Below, in pieces: positions 43,517 to 53,000 of a DNA stretch of 55,128 bases (the stretch's first letter is position 1; each line of letters opens with the position of its first letter). The translations under genes were made by a program, and so were the position numbers. Origin of the DNA: Stieleria tagensis (GTDB lineage Bacteria > Planctomycetota > Planctomycetia > Pirellulales > Pirellulaceae); contig NZ_JAMYFE010000083.1 of assembly GCF_024129865.1 (NCBI RefSeq), positions 1 through 55,128 on the forward strand, read 5' to 3'. The notes under the pieces are model-generated. The model saw only the letters and a program-made list of their open reading frames with translations. It did not search any database and was not told where the DNA came from.

Positions 43517-46500
43517 CTACCGTGGCGACAATGCGTTGACCAATGCGATCGCACCGGCGACCCGCTGTTGCAGCCCGCTTTCGCCTTCGCGGTCGACGAC
43601 GCTTTGAAATCGCTGCAAACAGAACAACAGCCCCGAACTGCGCTCCGCAGTCAACTGCTCACCCCATTCCTGTTTGATCGCCAACATTTGCTGAACTTTA
43701 TCCGGCTGCGCGTCACCGTCAGACTGCAGGACCTGATTCTCCCAATACAGCAGGGCATAGAACACGATCAGATAACAGTTCTGCTGGACGTAGTCACGGA
43801 TCTCGGGCTGGGTTTCCAAAAACGCTGCGAGATCGGCGGCAAATAGGAACATCATTTTCGCAGTCCGTTCGCGTGCCGCAACTTCGCCCTCGCTGAAATG
43901 TCCTGCCAGGATCGCATAGTCGCCACCGGACTGTGGATCGATGATTTCGGCGTAGGCCCGCACGCCACGTGACAAGTCCACGGTCAAACATTGTGTCTGA
44001 CGTCCATCGCGACCGGTGGCGACACCGACCACCAGTTCGCGCAGTGCTCGCGAAGCGGTCTCGGCAAGGTTGTAGGCGGATTCATCGTCACCGACCTTCG
44101 TACCACGACGAACCGTCTGGTCCAACGTCCGAAGCACATTGGTAAACACATCCGGATCCGATGACAGATTTCGCCATCCGATATCCGACAGCGTCCCCAG
44201 CCGCGCAAGCACTTCTTCGATCGGTCCTTGATCGTCCAAGATTTGCAAACACTGCACCGCTTTGTCCCAGCGACGGTTCAATCCAAATCCCACGCTGCAT
44301 TCACGCGCCAAACTACTACGCAACTCGATCGCCAACGATTCGTCTTGCACGAACGGACTGGCCGCTTCTGCGAGTCCCAGCAAGCCGGCGGTGTTTCTGC
44401 GTTCCGAATCCACCTTCATCTTCCAAACGTACCATTCCACCACCTCCGATTTGAGATGGGTTTGAAAATCCACTTCCGCTTGTGGTGCATCTCCGAGTGC
44501 ATCGTCAGCGCGACTTAAAAGGCGATCTTGCTGATCCTCCGGTCGCTGGATTGCATCTCGAAACAAGCAGCGTGCTAATGAATAGCGAGCTTTGAAGTCA
44601 CTAGGATTTTTCTGCAACGCCTTTTCAAACGCTGCGGTCGCGATCTCAAAGTATTTTTTTCGATCCGACTGCGCTTGCGAATCCGACCCCGGTGACGCAT
44701 AAAATGCCAGGTCCTCACAGACATTGCCTTTGGTCAAATAGGCTGTCCCCAATGTGAAACGCAGCGTGTCTTTCCACCGATCGTTGTAAATCGACAACGC
44801 GGATTCAATCCGCTGCAACGACGCCAGCAAGATCGTTCGTTTGGCATCGGGACTGCGTAGTGTGAACGCATAACGCACTCCCATCGCTGCGGATTCACCC
44901 AGTAATTGATACAGTTGCTTTGATGCTGTTTGATCAAGTTCCGATTCGCTTTGCAGCGATTCGATGGCGGGCAATGTCGATTCGTAAGCTTTCGACAAAT
45001 CCTGCGACCTGCGATCCGGATCGGAGTGCGACATCGCCAATCGATCCCACGCTCGTTGTCGATAATTCCCGATGGTTGCCTGGTCGGCGCCGACGGATTC
45101 CACGCTGTCAGCCAGACGCAGAATCAGTTCGCCCGTGATGCCGTCGATCTGTAATGCCGACTCAATGACCAACAACCGATTGGCCAATCGCTCGGCCGGC
45201 TCGGCGCGGCTATTGGACGCAGCAAGCGTGCCTACAGCCATACAATGCCGATGCAATAATTCTCGATCCTGATACTCCGCAGCTACCAACGGGTCGCTGT
45301 ACGCCGGCGCCGCCGACTGACAAAACGCAATCAATTCTTGTGAATCAACGGGAGTCGGCTGAACAAGTTTTGGCAATCCGTTGAGATCATCGAATTTCAT
45401 TTGCGGAGCCACAACCTGTCGAACCGTTGGACAGATCACACGTTGGATCAGCGTGTTCTTATCACGGGAGCCCCCCGTTCCAGGCCCAAATTGCTGTCGG
45501 CCAAAGCGATTGACGAGCTCCGTCGCGGGACCGATCAACCATTGTGAAGCAATCGTGTCGGCCGACTTGGGATCATCACTCGGTTGGAATTTCTGCAACC
45601 CGACCGAGACCAAACCCATCAACAATTGGTTAGGTAATTGTGCGATCGAGTCGGATGACGTGAGCTGCTGTTTCAGAGCATCGGGCAGCGAAACCGTGTC
45701 CAGTTGGTCTGAGTTTGCCGCCACAGACCAGAGAAATAACTCATGACTGAGTTCGGCGGTCACCCCCACATCAGATTGATCCGCCAGGAACTGCGCCAGA
45801 TCCAAGTACTGCTTGGCCCGCCGCGCTGAATCGGTGCCCGAGTCGCTATCGGAATAGCGACTGTCAACGATGTTGTCATCGGTCACGGCTGATTCAATCA
45901 CGGCGCGGCGAACCATCAGGTTCATGCCGATTTGAATTCGTTCCTGTCCCAGCGAACCGATCAACTCACTCGGCTGAGAACGCAACGCCATGCCCGCTGG
46001 TCCGAGGTCCTGTCTCAGCAAAGCCGCACAGCAAGCGGACAAGAAATCGGCATATGACGCCGCCACCTTGTCTAGCAATGTCGCACTCGGCGACTGAAGT
46101 ACTTTGGCAGCCGCACGAATCTGAAAATCATCAGGCACGCTCGATCGTATCTGCTGCTCAACCCGCACTGCCGCTCCCAACGGAGCAAACTGCTGATCGT
46201 CATTGAGTGCCAGACACAGTTCGGTCAATTGATTCGGATCCGTTTGACTCTGTAGACCGGAAATCACTGCAGCTGCAAAAAATTCCGCTGGGACTGCGAC
46301 GTTGATCGCGTTGGCAATTGCCTGAGCAGCATGCAATTGAGTCATTGCATTGACCTGGGACCCATCGTCTTCGCGGACCGCACTGCGCTGCGTCTTTGCG
46401 ACTGCCTGGTCGGCCACAAATCTTAGGTAGCTCGACAGTGTGTCGCGCAATCTCATCGCGTTCAGTTTTGCGACATCAATTTGCCGAGCATCGAGTGCCT

Positions 46501-48679
46501 GTTGCAATCGATCGAGTCCATCGACGGCATTTCGTTGCTCGGCCAACAGACGCACGATCCCGACCATTTCCGTTTGCTGCGGACTTAGTCCCTGGGTGCG
46601 ATCAAATCCTTGGAGTAGACGGTCGGTTTCGTCATAGTGTTGGCCTTCGGCGCTTGCGCGTAGGTCTGCGATCTGCTTTTCAAGCTGCAGATCCGGAAAT
46701 TGGTCTAAAACACGCCGCATGGTTGCCTGACCAATCTTGTCAGCTGAATCGTCGCGGCGAGTGATCGATGGTTCCACCGCGAGTATGAATGCCTCTCGGA
46801 TCGAAGCCCAACGATTTGCATAGACGGTGGGCAGGCTTTGATTCAGATCGTCTTGCTTGGTGACACGCTGTTCGGCACGAATCAAGTCATCCAGACGAGT
46901 TTCCTGTAACCAGTGTGTAGCAGTCCACTTCTGAAACTGGTCGGGCTGGCTGGTCGCCAAGACGGGCAACAAAGTCGCAAAGGTCGAATTGAGTCCGCTG
47001 GCAGGACCGAGGTCCAACCTTGGATCGTCCACCAGTCGGCGTAGCGCGGCAACATGATCTGCACTGGAGCTGGTTCCATCGAGCAGCGCCAACCGAATCG
47101 CCGCGGCGTGGTACAGCGCCAGAAATCTCACGTATTTTGAGTGCATCGCTGGTGCCTCAGATTCTGCCCAGTGCTGCAAACCGGACGGAATCGCAGTCTG
47201 GGGATCGGGCTGATCAGGCTGGCACTGCGTCAGACAGTTCTGCAGCTTGTCGCGATCGTCCGCAGACAACTTGCCACCGGGACGTGACTCCGTTTCGCCA
47301 AGCGTCAAATGAAATCGGTCCAGTAATCGAAGCGCCGCATCAGCAAACAGCGTTTCAGCGGACTGACTGGTTTCGCCGGTCGATTTCCCCAACACGTCCG
47401 CAGCTTGATCCATGATGCCGAGCAGGAGAATCTGTGAGCCTTGAAAATTCTCGGCTTCGGTGCTTTGAAAACTGGCTCGGGCTTGGTCAAGTTTGTCCGC
47501 GATCCGAATCTCACTGGGAAAGAACACTTCGTTGAACGATTCCGGCGCGATCGACCTCCACACTCCCACGCCCAATCCCGCGACGACCAACAAGAGTGCA
47601 ACCGCAGCAATCATTCTGCCGACCGTAATGCCGCCGCGCTGGTCGACTCCGGACGCCAGGGCCAGTGCATTGATGAATTCGGTACACGATGCAAAGCGTT
47701 GATCCGGCTCGCGTCGCAACGCTTTTTGCATCACCTTGCGTTCGGCCGGTTGCAAGTCGTCTAGATTCAGTTTCTCAGTCGACTTGGCCGACAACATGCT
47801 GGCATGCGACGTGATGTCAAACGGCAGCAACCCAGTTCTTAGTTCGTAGTAGGTGACCGCCAACGAGTACTGGTCGCCCTGACGGCTGTAGCCTTCGTGT
47901 TTCAGCACCTCTGGCGGCGCATACGCCGGCGTTGCGAACGCTTGTTGTGTTTCACGCATGTCGCCTTCGATGCGTTTTGCCAATCCAAAATCGCAAACCT
48001 GGGCTTCGCCACCGACCAGCAAAATATTCTGTGGCTTGATATCGCAGTGGTAGATCTGGTGTTCTCGGTTAAGCAAATCAATCGCACTGGCGCTGGCGCG
48101 TAGGTAGCGGATCGTTTCCACCGCATCCAATCCCGCCGCGACGTTGTCATCCGGGGTCAAACCCGATTCGGCACGCACCGCGTTCAGTCGATCGTGCAAG
48201 GTGCAATCACCCAAGCCCATCACAACGATCAATTGCTCTGCCGAAATCTTGGGCTTTTCCGATTCGGTCGACTGCTGCTGCGGGATTGGCTGGGGATCGT
48301 TTGCACTGATCGCCATTGTGCCGCCGATCGCACCGGCGGGGGTGCCGGCAGCAGGTGGTGCGGCATCAATCGAATCGACAGTCAATTGCTCGGTTTCGCC
48401 ATCGGCCAAGACACGACCATCGGCATCCATGGTCCAGAAACCGAAGACGGGGCACAGATTCGGATGATGGACATCACGAATCGTTTTCAGAGCTTTGAGT
48501 TCTTTCCTGCCACCGAGGACCGACAGTGAGCGAACAATTTTGAGTGCGACTTTAATCCCGCCTGCGGCCTGAGCCTGCCAGACGTCTCCCGCCATCCCGC
48601 TGCCCAATGGCGAGATCAAGGTGTATCCGGGAACGACTTCCATTCCAGGCTGATATTCAACGGGTGGTGGTTGCGTCAT
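43517..48679 (-). CDS. Giant Ser/Thr protein kinase with large extracytoplasmic part
   Basis: 1720 residues. Kinase domain at the N-terminus: glycine loop LGSGMAGDVW (about 25-34), VALKIV (K47), catalytic loop HCDIKPQN (about 209-216), VCDFGLAK and APPEVLK. HCD replaces HRD, so it is a non-RD type kinase. An insert of about 65 residues rich in Pro, Ala and Ser lies within the kinase. A single membrane helix, MIAAVALLLVVAGLGVGVW, is near 355. The remaining 1300 residues would be periplasmic, mostly helical, with a TPR-like region near 1300-1450 (YDRWK-type to FEKALQKNPSDFKARYSLARCLF). ATG 48679 is the start. The large outer part may sense protein partners; this is inference. Confidence 0.85.
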   Translation of the reverse strand: MTQPPPVEYQPGMEVVPGYTLISPLGSGMAGDVWQAQAAGGIKVALKIVRSLSVLGGRKELKALKTIRDVHHPNLCPVFGFWTMDADGRVLADGETEQLTVDSIDAAPPAAGTPAGAIGGTMAISANDPQPIPQQQSTESEKPKISAEQLIVVMGLGDCTLHDRLNAVRAESGLTPDDNVAAGLDAVETIRYLRASASAIDLLNREHQIYHCDIKPQNILLVGGEAQVCDFGLAKRIEGDMRETQQAFATPAYAPPEVLKHEGYSRQGDQYSLAVTYYELRTGLLPFDITSHASMLSAKSTEKLNLDDLQPAERKVMQKALRREPDQRFASCTEFINALALASGVDQRGGITVGRMIAAVALLLVVAGLGVGVWRSIAPESFNEVFFPSEIRIADKLDQARASFQSTEAENFQGSQILLLGIMDQAADVLGKSTGETSQSAETLFADAALRLLDRFHLTLGETESRPGGKLSADDRDKLQNCLTQCQPDQPDPQTAIPSGLQHWAESEAPAMHSKYVRFLALYHAAAIRLALLDGTSSSADHVAALRRLVDDPRLDLGPASGLNSTFATLLPVLATSQPDQFQKWTATHWLQETRLDDLIRAEQRVTKQDDLNQSLPTVYANRWASIREAFILAVEPSITRRDDSADKIGQATMRRVLDQFPDLQLEKQIADLRASAEGQHYDETDRLLQGFDRTQGLSPQQTEMVGIVRLLAEQRNAVDGLDRLQQALDARQIDVAKLNAMRLRDTLSSYLRFVADQAVAKTQRSAVREDDGSQVNAMTQLHAAQAIANAINVAVPAEFFAAAVISGLQSQTDPNQLTELCLALNDDQQFAPLGAAVRVEQQIRSSVPDDFQIRAAAKVLQSPSATLLDKVAASYADFLSACCAALLRQDLGPAGMALRSQPSELIGSLGQERIQIGMNLMVRRAVIESAVTDDNIVDSRYSDSDSGTDSARRAKQYLDLAQFLADQSDVGVTAELSHELFLWSVAANSDQLDTVSLPDALKQQLTSSDSIAQLPNQLLMGLVSVGLQKFQPSDDPKSADTIASQWLIGPATELVNRFGRQQFGPGTGGSRDKNTLIQRVICPTVRQVVAPQMKFDDLNGLPKLVQPTPVDSQELIAFCQSAAPAYSDPLVAAEYQDRELLHRHCMAVGTLAASNSRAEPAERLANRLLVIESALQIDGITGELILRLADSVESVGADQATIGNYRQRAWDRLAMSHSDPDRRSQDLSKAYESTLPAIESLQSESELDQTASKQLYQLLGESAAMGVRYAFTLRSPDAKRTILLASLQRIESALSIYNDRWKDTLRFTLGTAYLTKGNVCEDLAFYASPGSDSQAQSDRKKYFEIATAAFEKALQKNPSDFKARYSLARCLFRDAIQRPEDQQDRLLSRADDALGDAPQAEVDFQTHLKSEVVEWYVWKMKVDSERRNTAGLLGLAEAASPFVQDESLAIELRSSLARECSVGFGLNRRWDKAVQCLQILDDQGPIEEVLARLGTLSDIGWRNLSSDPDVFTNVLRTLDQTVRRGTKVGDDESAYNLAETASRALRELVVGVATGRDGRQTQCLTVDLSRGVRAYAEIIDPQSGGDYAILAGHFSEGEVAARERTAKMMFLFAADLAAFLETQPEIRDYVQQNCYLIVFYALLYWENQVLQSDGDAQPDKVQQMLAIKQEWGEQLTAERSSGLLFCLQRFQSVVDREGESGLQQRVAGAIALVNALSPR

Positions 48680-48900
48680 CAGCAAACAAGGCACATCAAT
48701 GAATGCGCAGATCGTACGGCGGGGGATGAAACCAGCCTATTGTGATACCAGTTTTGACTGCGATTGCCAGCGGATTGACGCACACCCACAGTTTCATTTC
48801 CGACAATTCAGCCCCCCGCGCCGTCGACACATGCGTTCGTCCGCACTGTTCGCGGGTGAGCCGTAATGGACCTTGCCAAAGATCCCAAGCAGAAGGAACG

Positions 48901-49240
48901 TTAACAAGATAATTTTTTGAGCTGACCGACGTAGCTGTCTTCCGTGCTTTTGGGATGGTGCAGCCGTCGCATCGTTGCTCGCATCCGGCGAATGCATTCA
49001 GGCTCGCAGAACGCTGCCTTGGTAGGTCTCGATTGCCCGAGCCGCCTGCAATCGCCGCCAAGCCTCCATTTTACGATCTCGCAGGCTTTGCAAAAACTCG
49101 ATCACCAGCTCCCGTTTGACCGTATAATTGGGCGCGGCGGATTGGTCCGCTACCACCGACGGGAATGCGGCGAAAGCTTTCATCCGCTTGGAAAGCCATT
49201 CGATCTCATTCGCTGGCAGTTTGCCGCTGCTGCAACCCAA
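48901..49240 (-). pseudogene. Relic of the N-terminal part of a tyrosine recombinase (integron-integrase-like)
   Basis: On the minus strand, TVKRELVIEFLQSLRDRKM and WRRLQAARAIETYQGSVL resemble the SAM-like core-binding region of integron-type integrases. The frame stops at 48998. The next frame (+1) continues with EPECIRRMRATMRRLHHPKS and TEDSYVGQLKKL to a stop at 48901, which fits the start of the R(x)-LHxS-x-TE-x-YV block of that family. So at least one frameshift and a truncation have broken it, and the catalytic domain is missing on this strand. The identification is from motif resemblance. Confidence 0.55.
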
Positions 49241-49383
49241 TGTTACGCACCGCCGTTTTCGTGTTCTCTGCGGTTCTGGTCAGCACTCCCATGCACCTGG
49301 ATGTGCGATCCATCGTCCAGCAAATATCCAGCTCGAATCCAGGCGGCACAACAGGAAAAGCACGAACCAAGCGAGAGATACGC

Positions 49384-49608
49384 GATTTTCTAGTCGCTGT
49401 CGACCACGAGGGCCACCGGCTCGACTTTCACGCCCTCCGCCACACCTGCGGCGCGTGGCTAGCGACCCAAGGAGAAAACCCCAAAACGATTCAGACGATC
49501 ATGCGGCATTCATCGATCACTCTGACGATCGACACCTACGGCCACCTTTTTCCCGCTTCCAAATCCGATGCAATTCACCGAATGGGCCGCGAGAACTTCT
49601 GCGGGTAG
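49384..49608 (+). pseudogene. Relic of the C-terminal catalytic part of a tyrosine recombinase
   Basis: The last 75 residues of an open frame contain LDFHALRHTCGAWLATQG (box II HxLR), IMRHSSITLTIDTYGHLFP (second His and catalytic Tyr) and a normal C-terminal end. The conserved Arg-His-His/Tyr arrangement is intact, but the N-terminal 300 or so residues are absent. The frame runs on upstream to an ATG at 49165 with sequence unlike any integrase. The gene points at the tRNA-Met locus 120 bases away. It may belong to the same or another element than the minus-strand relic. Confidence 0.75.
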
Positions 49609-49696
49609 TCGTTTTCGGCGCCGTGTAGCGCCACGCCGGACCGTGGTGCACTACCAAAAAAAACACCGAGTCACATTTGACCCGGCGAATTGCGAT

Positions 49697-49723
49697 GTAA
49701 AACACGATTTTTCCGTGTTTTAC
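49697..49723 (-). terminator. Terminator hairpin downstream of tRNA-Met
   Basis: A perfect 10-bp inverted repeat, GTAAAACACG and CGTGTTTTAC, with a 7-base loop lies just 3' of the tRNA gene on its strand. A run of U's follows further along (complement of AAAAAAAA near 49656-49664). Confidence 0.6.
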
Positions 49724-49727
49724 GCAG

Positions 49728-49801
49728 TAGCGGCAGAGGGACTCGAACCCCCGACACGCGGATTATGATTCCGCTGCTCTAACCAGCTGAGCTATGCCGC
49801 C
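49728..49801 (-). tRNA. tRNA-Met (anticodon CAT)
   Basis: The minus strand folds as a 74-base tRNA. The acceptor stem is GGCGGCA/TGCCGCT with a G1-U72 wobble and A73 discriminator. The D-arm has AGCTCAGCTGGTTAGAGC, the anticodon stem is GCGGA/TCCGC with loop ATCATAA (anticodon CAT), and the T-arm has GGGTTCGAGTCC. The sequence fits elongator tRNA-Met well; initiator features are absent. tRNA-Ile2 (CAT) modified by TilS is a less likely option. CCA is not encoded. A terminator follows. Confidence 0.93.
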
Positions 49802-50062
49802 TGAAACTGTGTCGACTCGCTTGGAATCGGCTTGGCGAAGCGACAACTTTAGCGAATCAACGCCGGCTCGCAAAGGCACCTAGAGAGGGTGGAATCTCGT
49901 TTTGCTTAGGTTCACTGGCTTGCGCCAGAATGACCGAAAAAATGCTCTTCAACAGCACGCCGCGACATCACGCTGGACGGGCTTTTTTAACGCGCTGGCT
50001 ATAACGAGGTGTCAGCTGTTTCCAGTCGAGTGGTGACGTCAATTTGAACCACAAATTCACGC
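49802..50062. other. Divergent region between tRNA-Met and the AsmA-like gene
   Basis: About 260 bases. GGCTATAAC near 50000 could be a -10 element for the AsmA-like gene, but no matching -35 is clear. No further feature is seen. Confidence 0.3.
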
Positions 50063-53000
50063 GTGGTTCGCTCTTTCAGCCCCAGTGCAAAATGGTGTAC
50101 TTCCAAGAGATCTTTAGCACTTGTCTGGAATCCCCCGAAGGATCTAAGCCTGCTCCAGGGGGTGCGATTTCACCGAATCGGCAAGCCATTGTTTCTGAGA
50201 ATCAATCGAGACGGATCAGCGAAAACCTTGCGCCAGCGGTGTCTGAGGGCCATTCGTCGTCTGACGGTGCTGTTCATGCTGGCATTGACCGTCGGCATCC
50301 TGGCACGCAACTCGATCACCCGAGTTGCTGCGGTTCACATCGCATCACGGGTGATAGGGGCACGCGTTGAGATCGGAAGCGTCAGCATCGGTTGGTCGCA
50401 GATCAGTGTCCGCCAAATCAAGTTGTTCGAACCGGCAATGGCCAACCAACAGCAACTGTTGGTGGAACGAATGAGTGTCGTTCCAAATTTGTTGATGGGG
50501 CTGCGCCGCGGCATCTGGCTGGAACGAATCGAGGTCGAAAAGCCGCTGATTCATGTCCGATTGGATGCTGATGGCAAATTGCTTTCGCAATTCCCGCAAG
50601 GTAGCCAAACTGAATCGACGGGCGAATTCAATTTACCGTTGCAGCAAATCAGAGTGATTGACGCTGGGCTGGTCGTCCACCAATTCGGGCGCCAAGACTG
50701 GAAAGTCGACAGAGTTGAAATGCGTGCGGACGTCGGCGCAAACATTGAAGCGAACGCTGTCGTGCCAGACTTGCTAGGCGCCAGAATCGATGTGCGGTGT
50801 AGTCTTGACGCCAAGACTTTGGGCGGCAGCAGTCGTCTTTCGCTCGCCGGCATGAAGATCGATACCACGGAACTGGCCCGCCTGCCGCTTGTGCCGGCGG
50901 ACTTGGCCGCCGAGCGAATCTCAGCGGAGATGGGGTTCACGTTGGAGGGAACGCATCCGGCTAACGAATTGAATCCACTTGCGCATTCCTTTCAATTCCA
51001 GGGCGATGTACACGGCATCTATTCCGAGCGATTGAAGACGCTATGTGAACACGTCTCTGTCTCAGCCACTTACGATACCGACGAGTTGATCGTTGCAGCG
51101 AAAGCCGACCCATTGCGTGGACGCTGTGCAGTGAATGTCACTGCGAATTTGATCGCTGATCGCCCAACCGTTTCCATGCACGCCGAACTTGCGGATTTGC
51201 ATCTTCACTCTGTGGCACGCCTCGCCCCTGAGTTAGAGCAGTTCGACAGTCGCTTGCAAGCCTCTGCATCGATTCAATGCGCAATGACCGATGGCGGCAT
51301 CGATTTTGATGGTCGTATTACAAGCCGGGCAACACAGAATGAATACGACAAGATTGCATTGCCAGATATCGATTCATTGGTTTCGGCCAGCGGACGTCTC
51401 GTGCCGGACCAACCGAATTCGTTGCAGGGGGTCGTCAACGGACAGATCAACAGCCAACCCTTTGATCTGACACCCTTGGCCGACCTGCTGGGATTGCCAC
51501 CTGCCCACGGATCGATCGCGTCGCTGAGTCAATTTGAGATCCCACTTGGATCCATCAACGATCCTGCCACCTACGCGGGACACTTGAATCTGCAAATTCA
51601 AGGGATCGAGTGTTCCGAATTGACTGTCGACGACACGACCGTCATCGCAAAATTGAAGTCGGGGCTGGCTGAAGTTTCCGTCAGCGAGATTGTGATTCGC
51701 GATGCAGAGCGTTCTGCTATCGCAACGGTCAGTCCAACGTTGGAGGCTTCGCTGCTCGGCAAAGGACGCTTGTCGTCACGCGTTCAGCTGGCCTTGAAAC
51801 CTTCGCGGGCAATCGTGAGTCGGATCGGAGCTGCGCAGTTGGACCCGCAGGGCGAGATTTTGGTCCAGGCACAGGCCGAGTGCGGTATCGCATCGTTACA
51901 AAATCCTGCGGATTGGAGCGTCGACGTTCGCCTGCAAGCAATAGAGCTAGCCGCCTTGGGCGAAACGTTGCAGGACATTGAGTGGCAAGCCAGGCTAAAG
52001 GCGGGCGGTTTGGAAATGGATCCGTTGGTTCTTACTTGGCGGGACAGTCTGTGTACCGTGGATGCATCCGGAGCGATCGGCACCGCCATTTCACTGGACG
52101 GAAATGTCAGCGTTGAACGATTGCAGTTAAAAGATCTTGGTGACGTCGCGTCTCGATTTTCGTCCACGCCGCTGCCGTTAAGCGGACTGGCGAGCGTTGA
52201 CGGAAAGTTTGCTATTCTGCAGTCACTCGACGGTACCGGTCCGGTCGTAAAAGCATCGGGAGTGGCCCGTTTGGAACGAGCGGTTTATGCAAACGCTGCG
52301 ATTGGGAATGCCCGCCTGAATTGGGATGCAGATCTGAGTGGATTGCTTTTGTCGTCTGCGTCAGAGGAGTTTCTCGGGGGACAATATCAAATCACGGCAC
52401 GGATGCGAGATTTGGATTGGACCCGGACTCAATTGGAAGGAAAATTTGCCGGTATTCAAGTTCCTCGGCTGGTTGCTATGTCGGGCCAACCTGTTCCATC
52501 AACCGGAACTCTGCAAGGCGGTTGTCGATTGACATCGTTGGCCAGTTTGCAAGAGTTGTCCGGTGAAGCCTGGCTGGAGAGTCGCCAGGTGTCGGTTCAG
52601 CGATTGCCGATTGAAATTGGAGTGGCAAAGGTCACAGTAGCCGGCGGTGAGTTGGCGGTGCAAAGCGAAGGACGGATTGCCGATGGGCATTTTGATGTTG
52701 TCTTTGATGGATCGATTCCTCAGCTGACGAATCATTTTGCCACCCCGAACCGACCGCTATCCACCGTCCCGGTGACAGGACAATTCAAGTTGGCCGGTCT
52801 GTCGATCCACGAGCTGGTCGATTCATTGGGGCTGCCACGAGAAGCGATGACCATCGGTGGAACGCTGTCCGCGGAATGCTCGCGAGATCAAGCAGCGTGG
52901 GACGGTCGTCATTTGTGTGTTGCCTCGGGTGCCGTGGAAGATTTGCGACTGCGAAACGCCGGTCTATCAGAGCGGATCACTGTGGACATGACGTTGATGC

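Noticed and set aside
48944-49393. Plus-strand frame over the integrase relic
   Set aside because: The minus strand of the same bases shows integrase-like sequence in two consecutive frames; the plus-strand frame shows nothing.
48680-50062. Intact prophage or genomic island at tRNA-Met
   Set aside because: No phage structural, replication or cargo genes and no repeated tRNA end were seen; only short relics remain.
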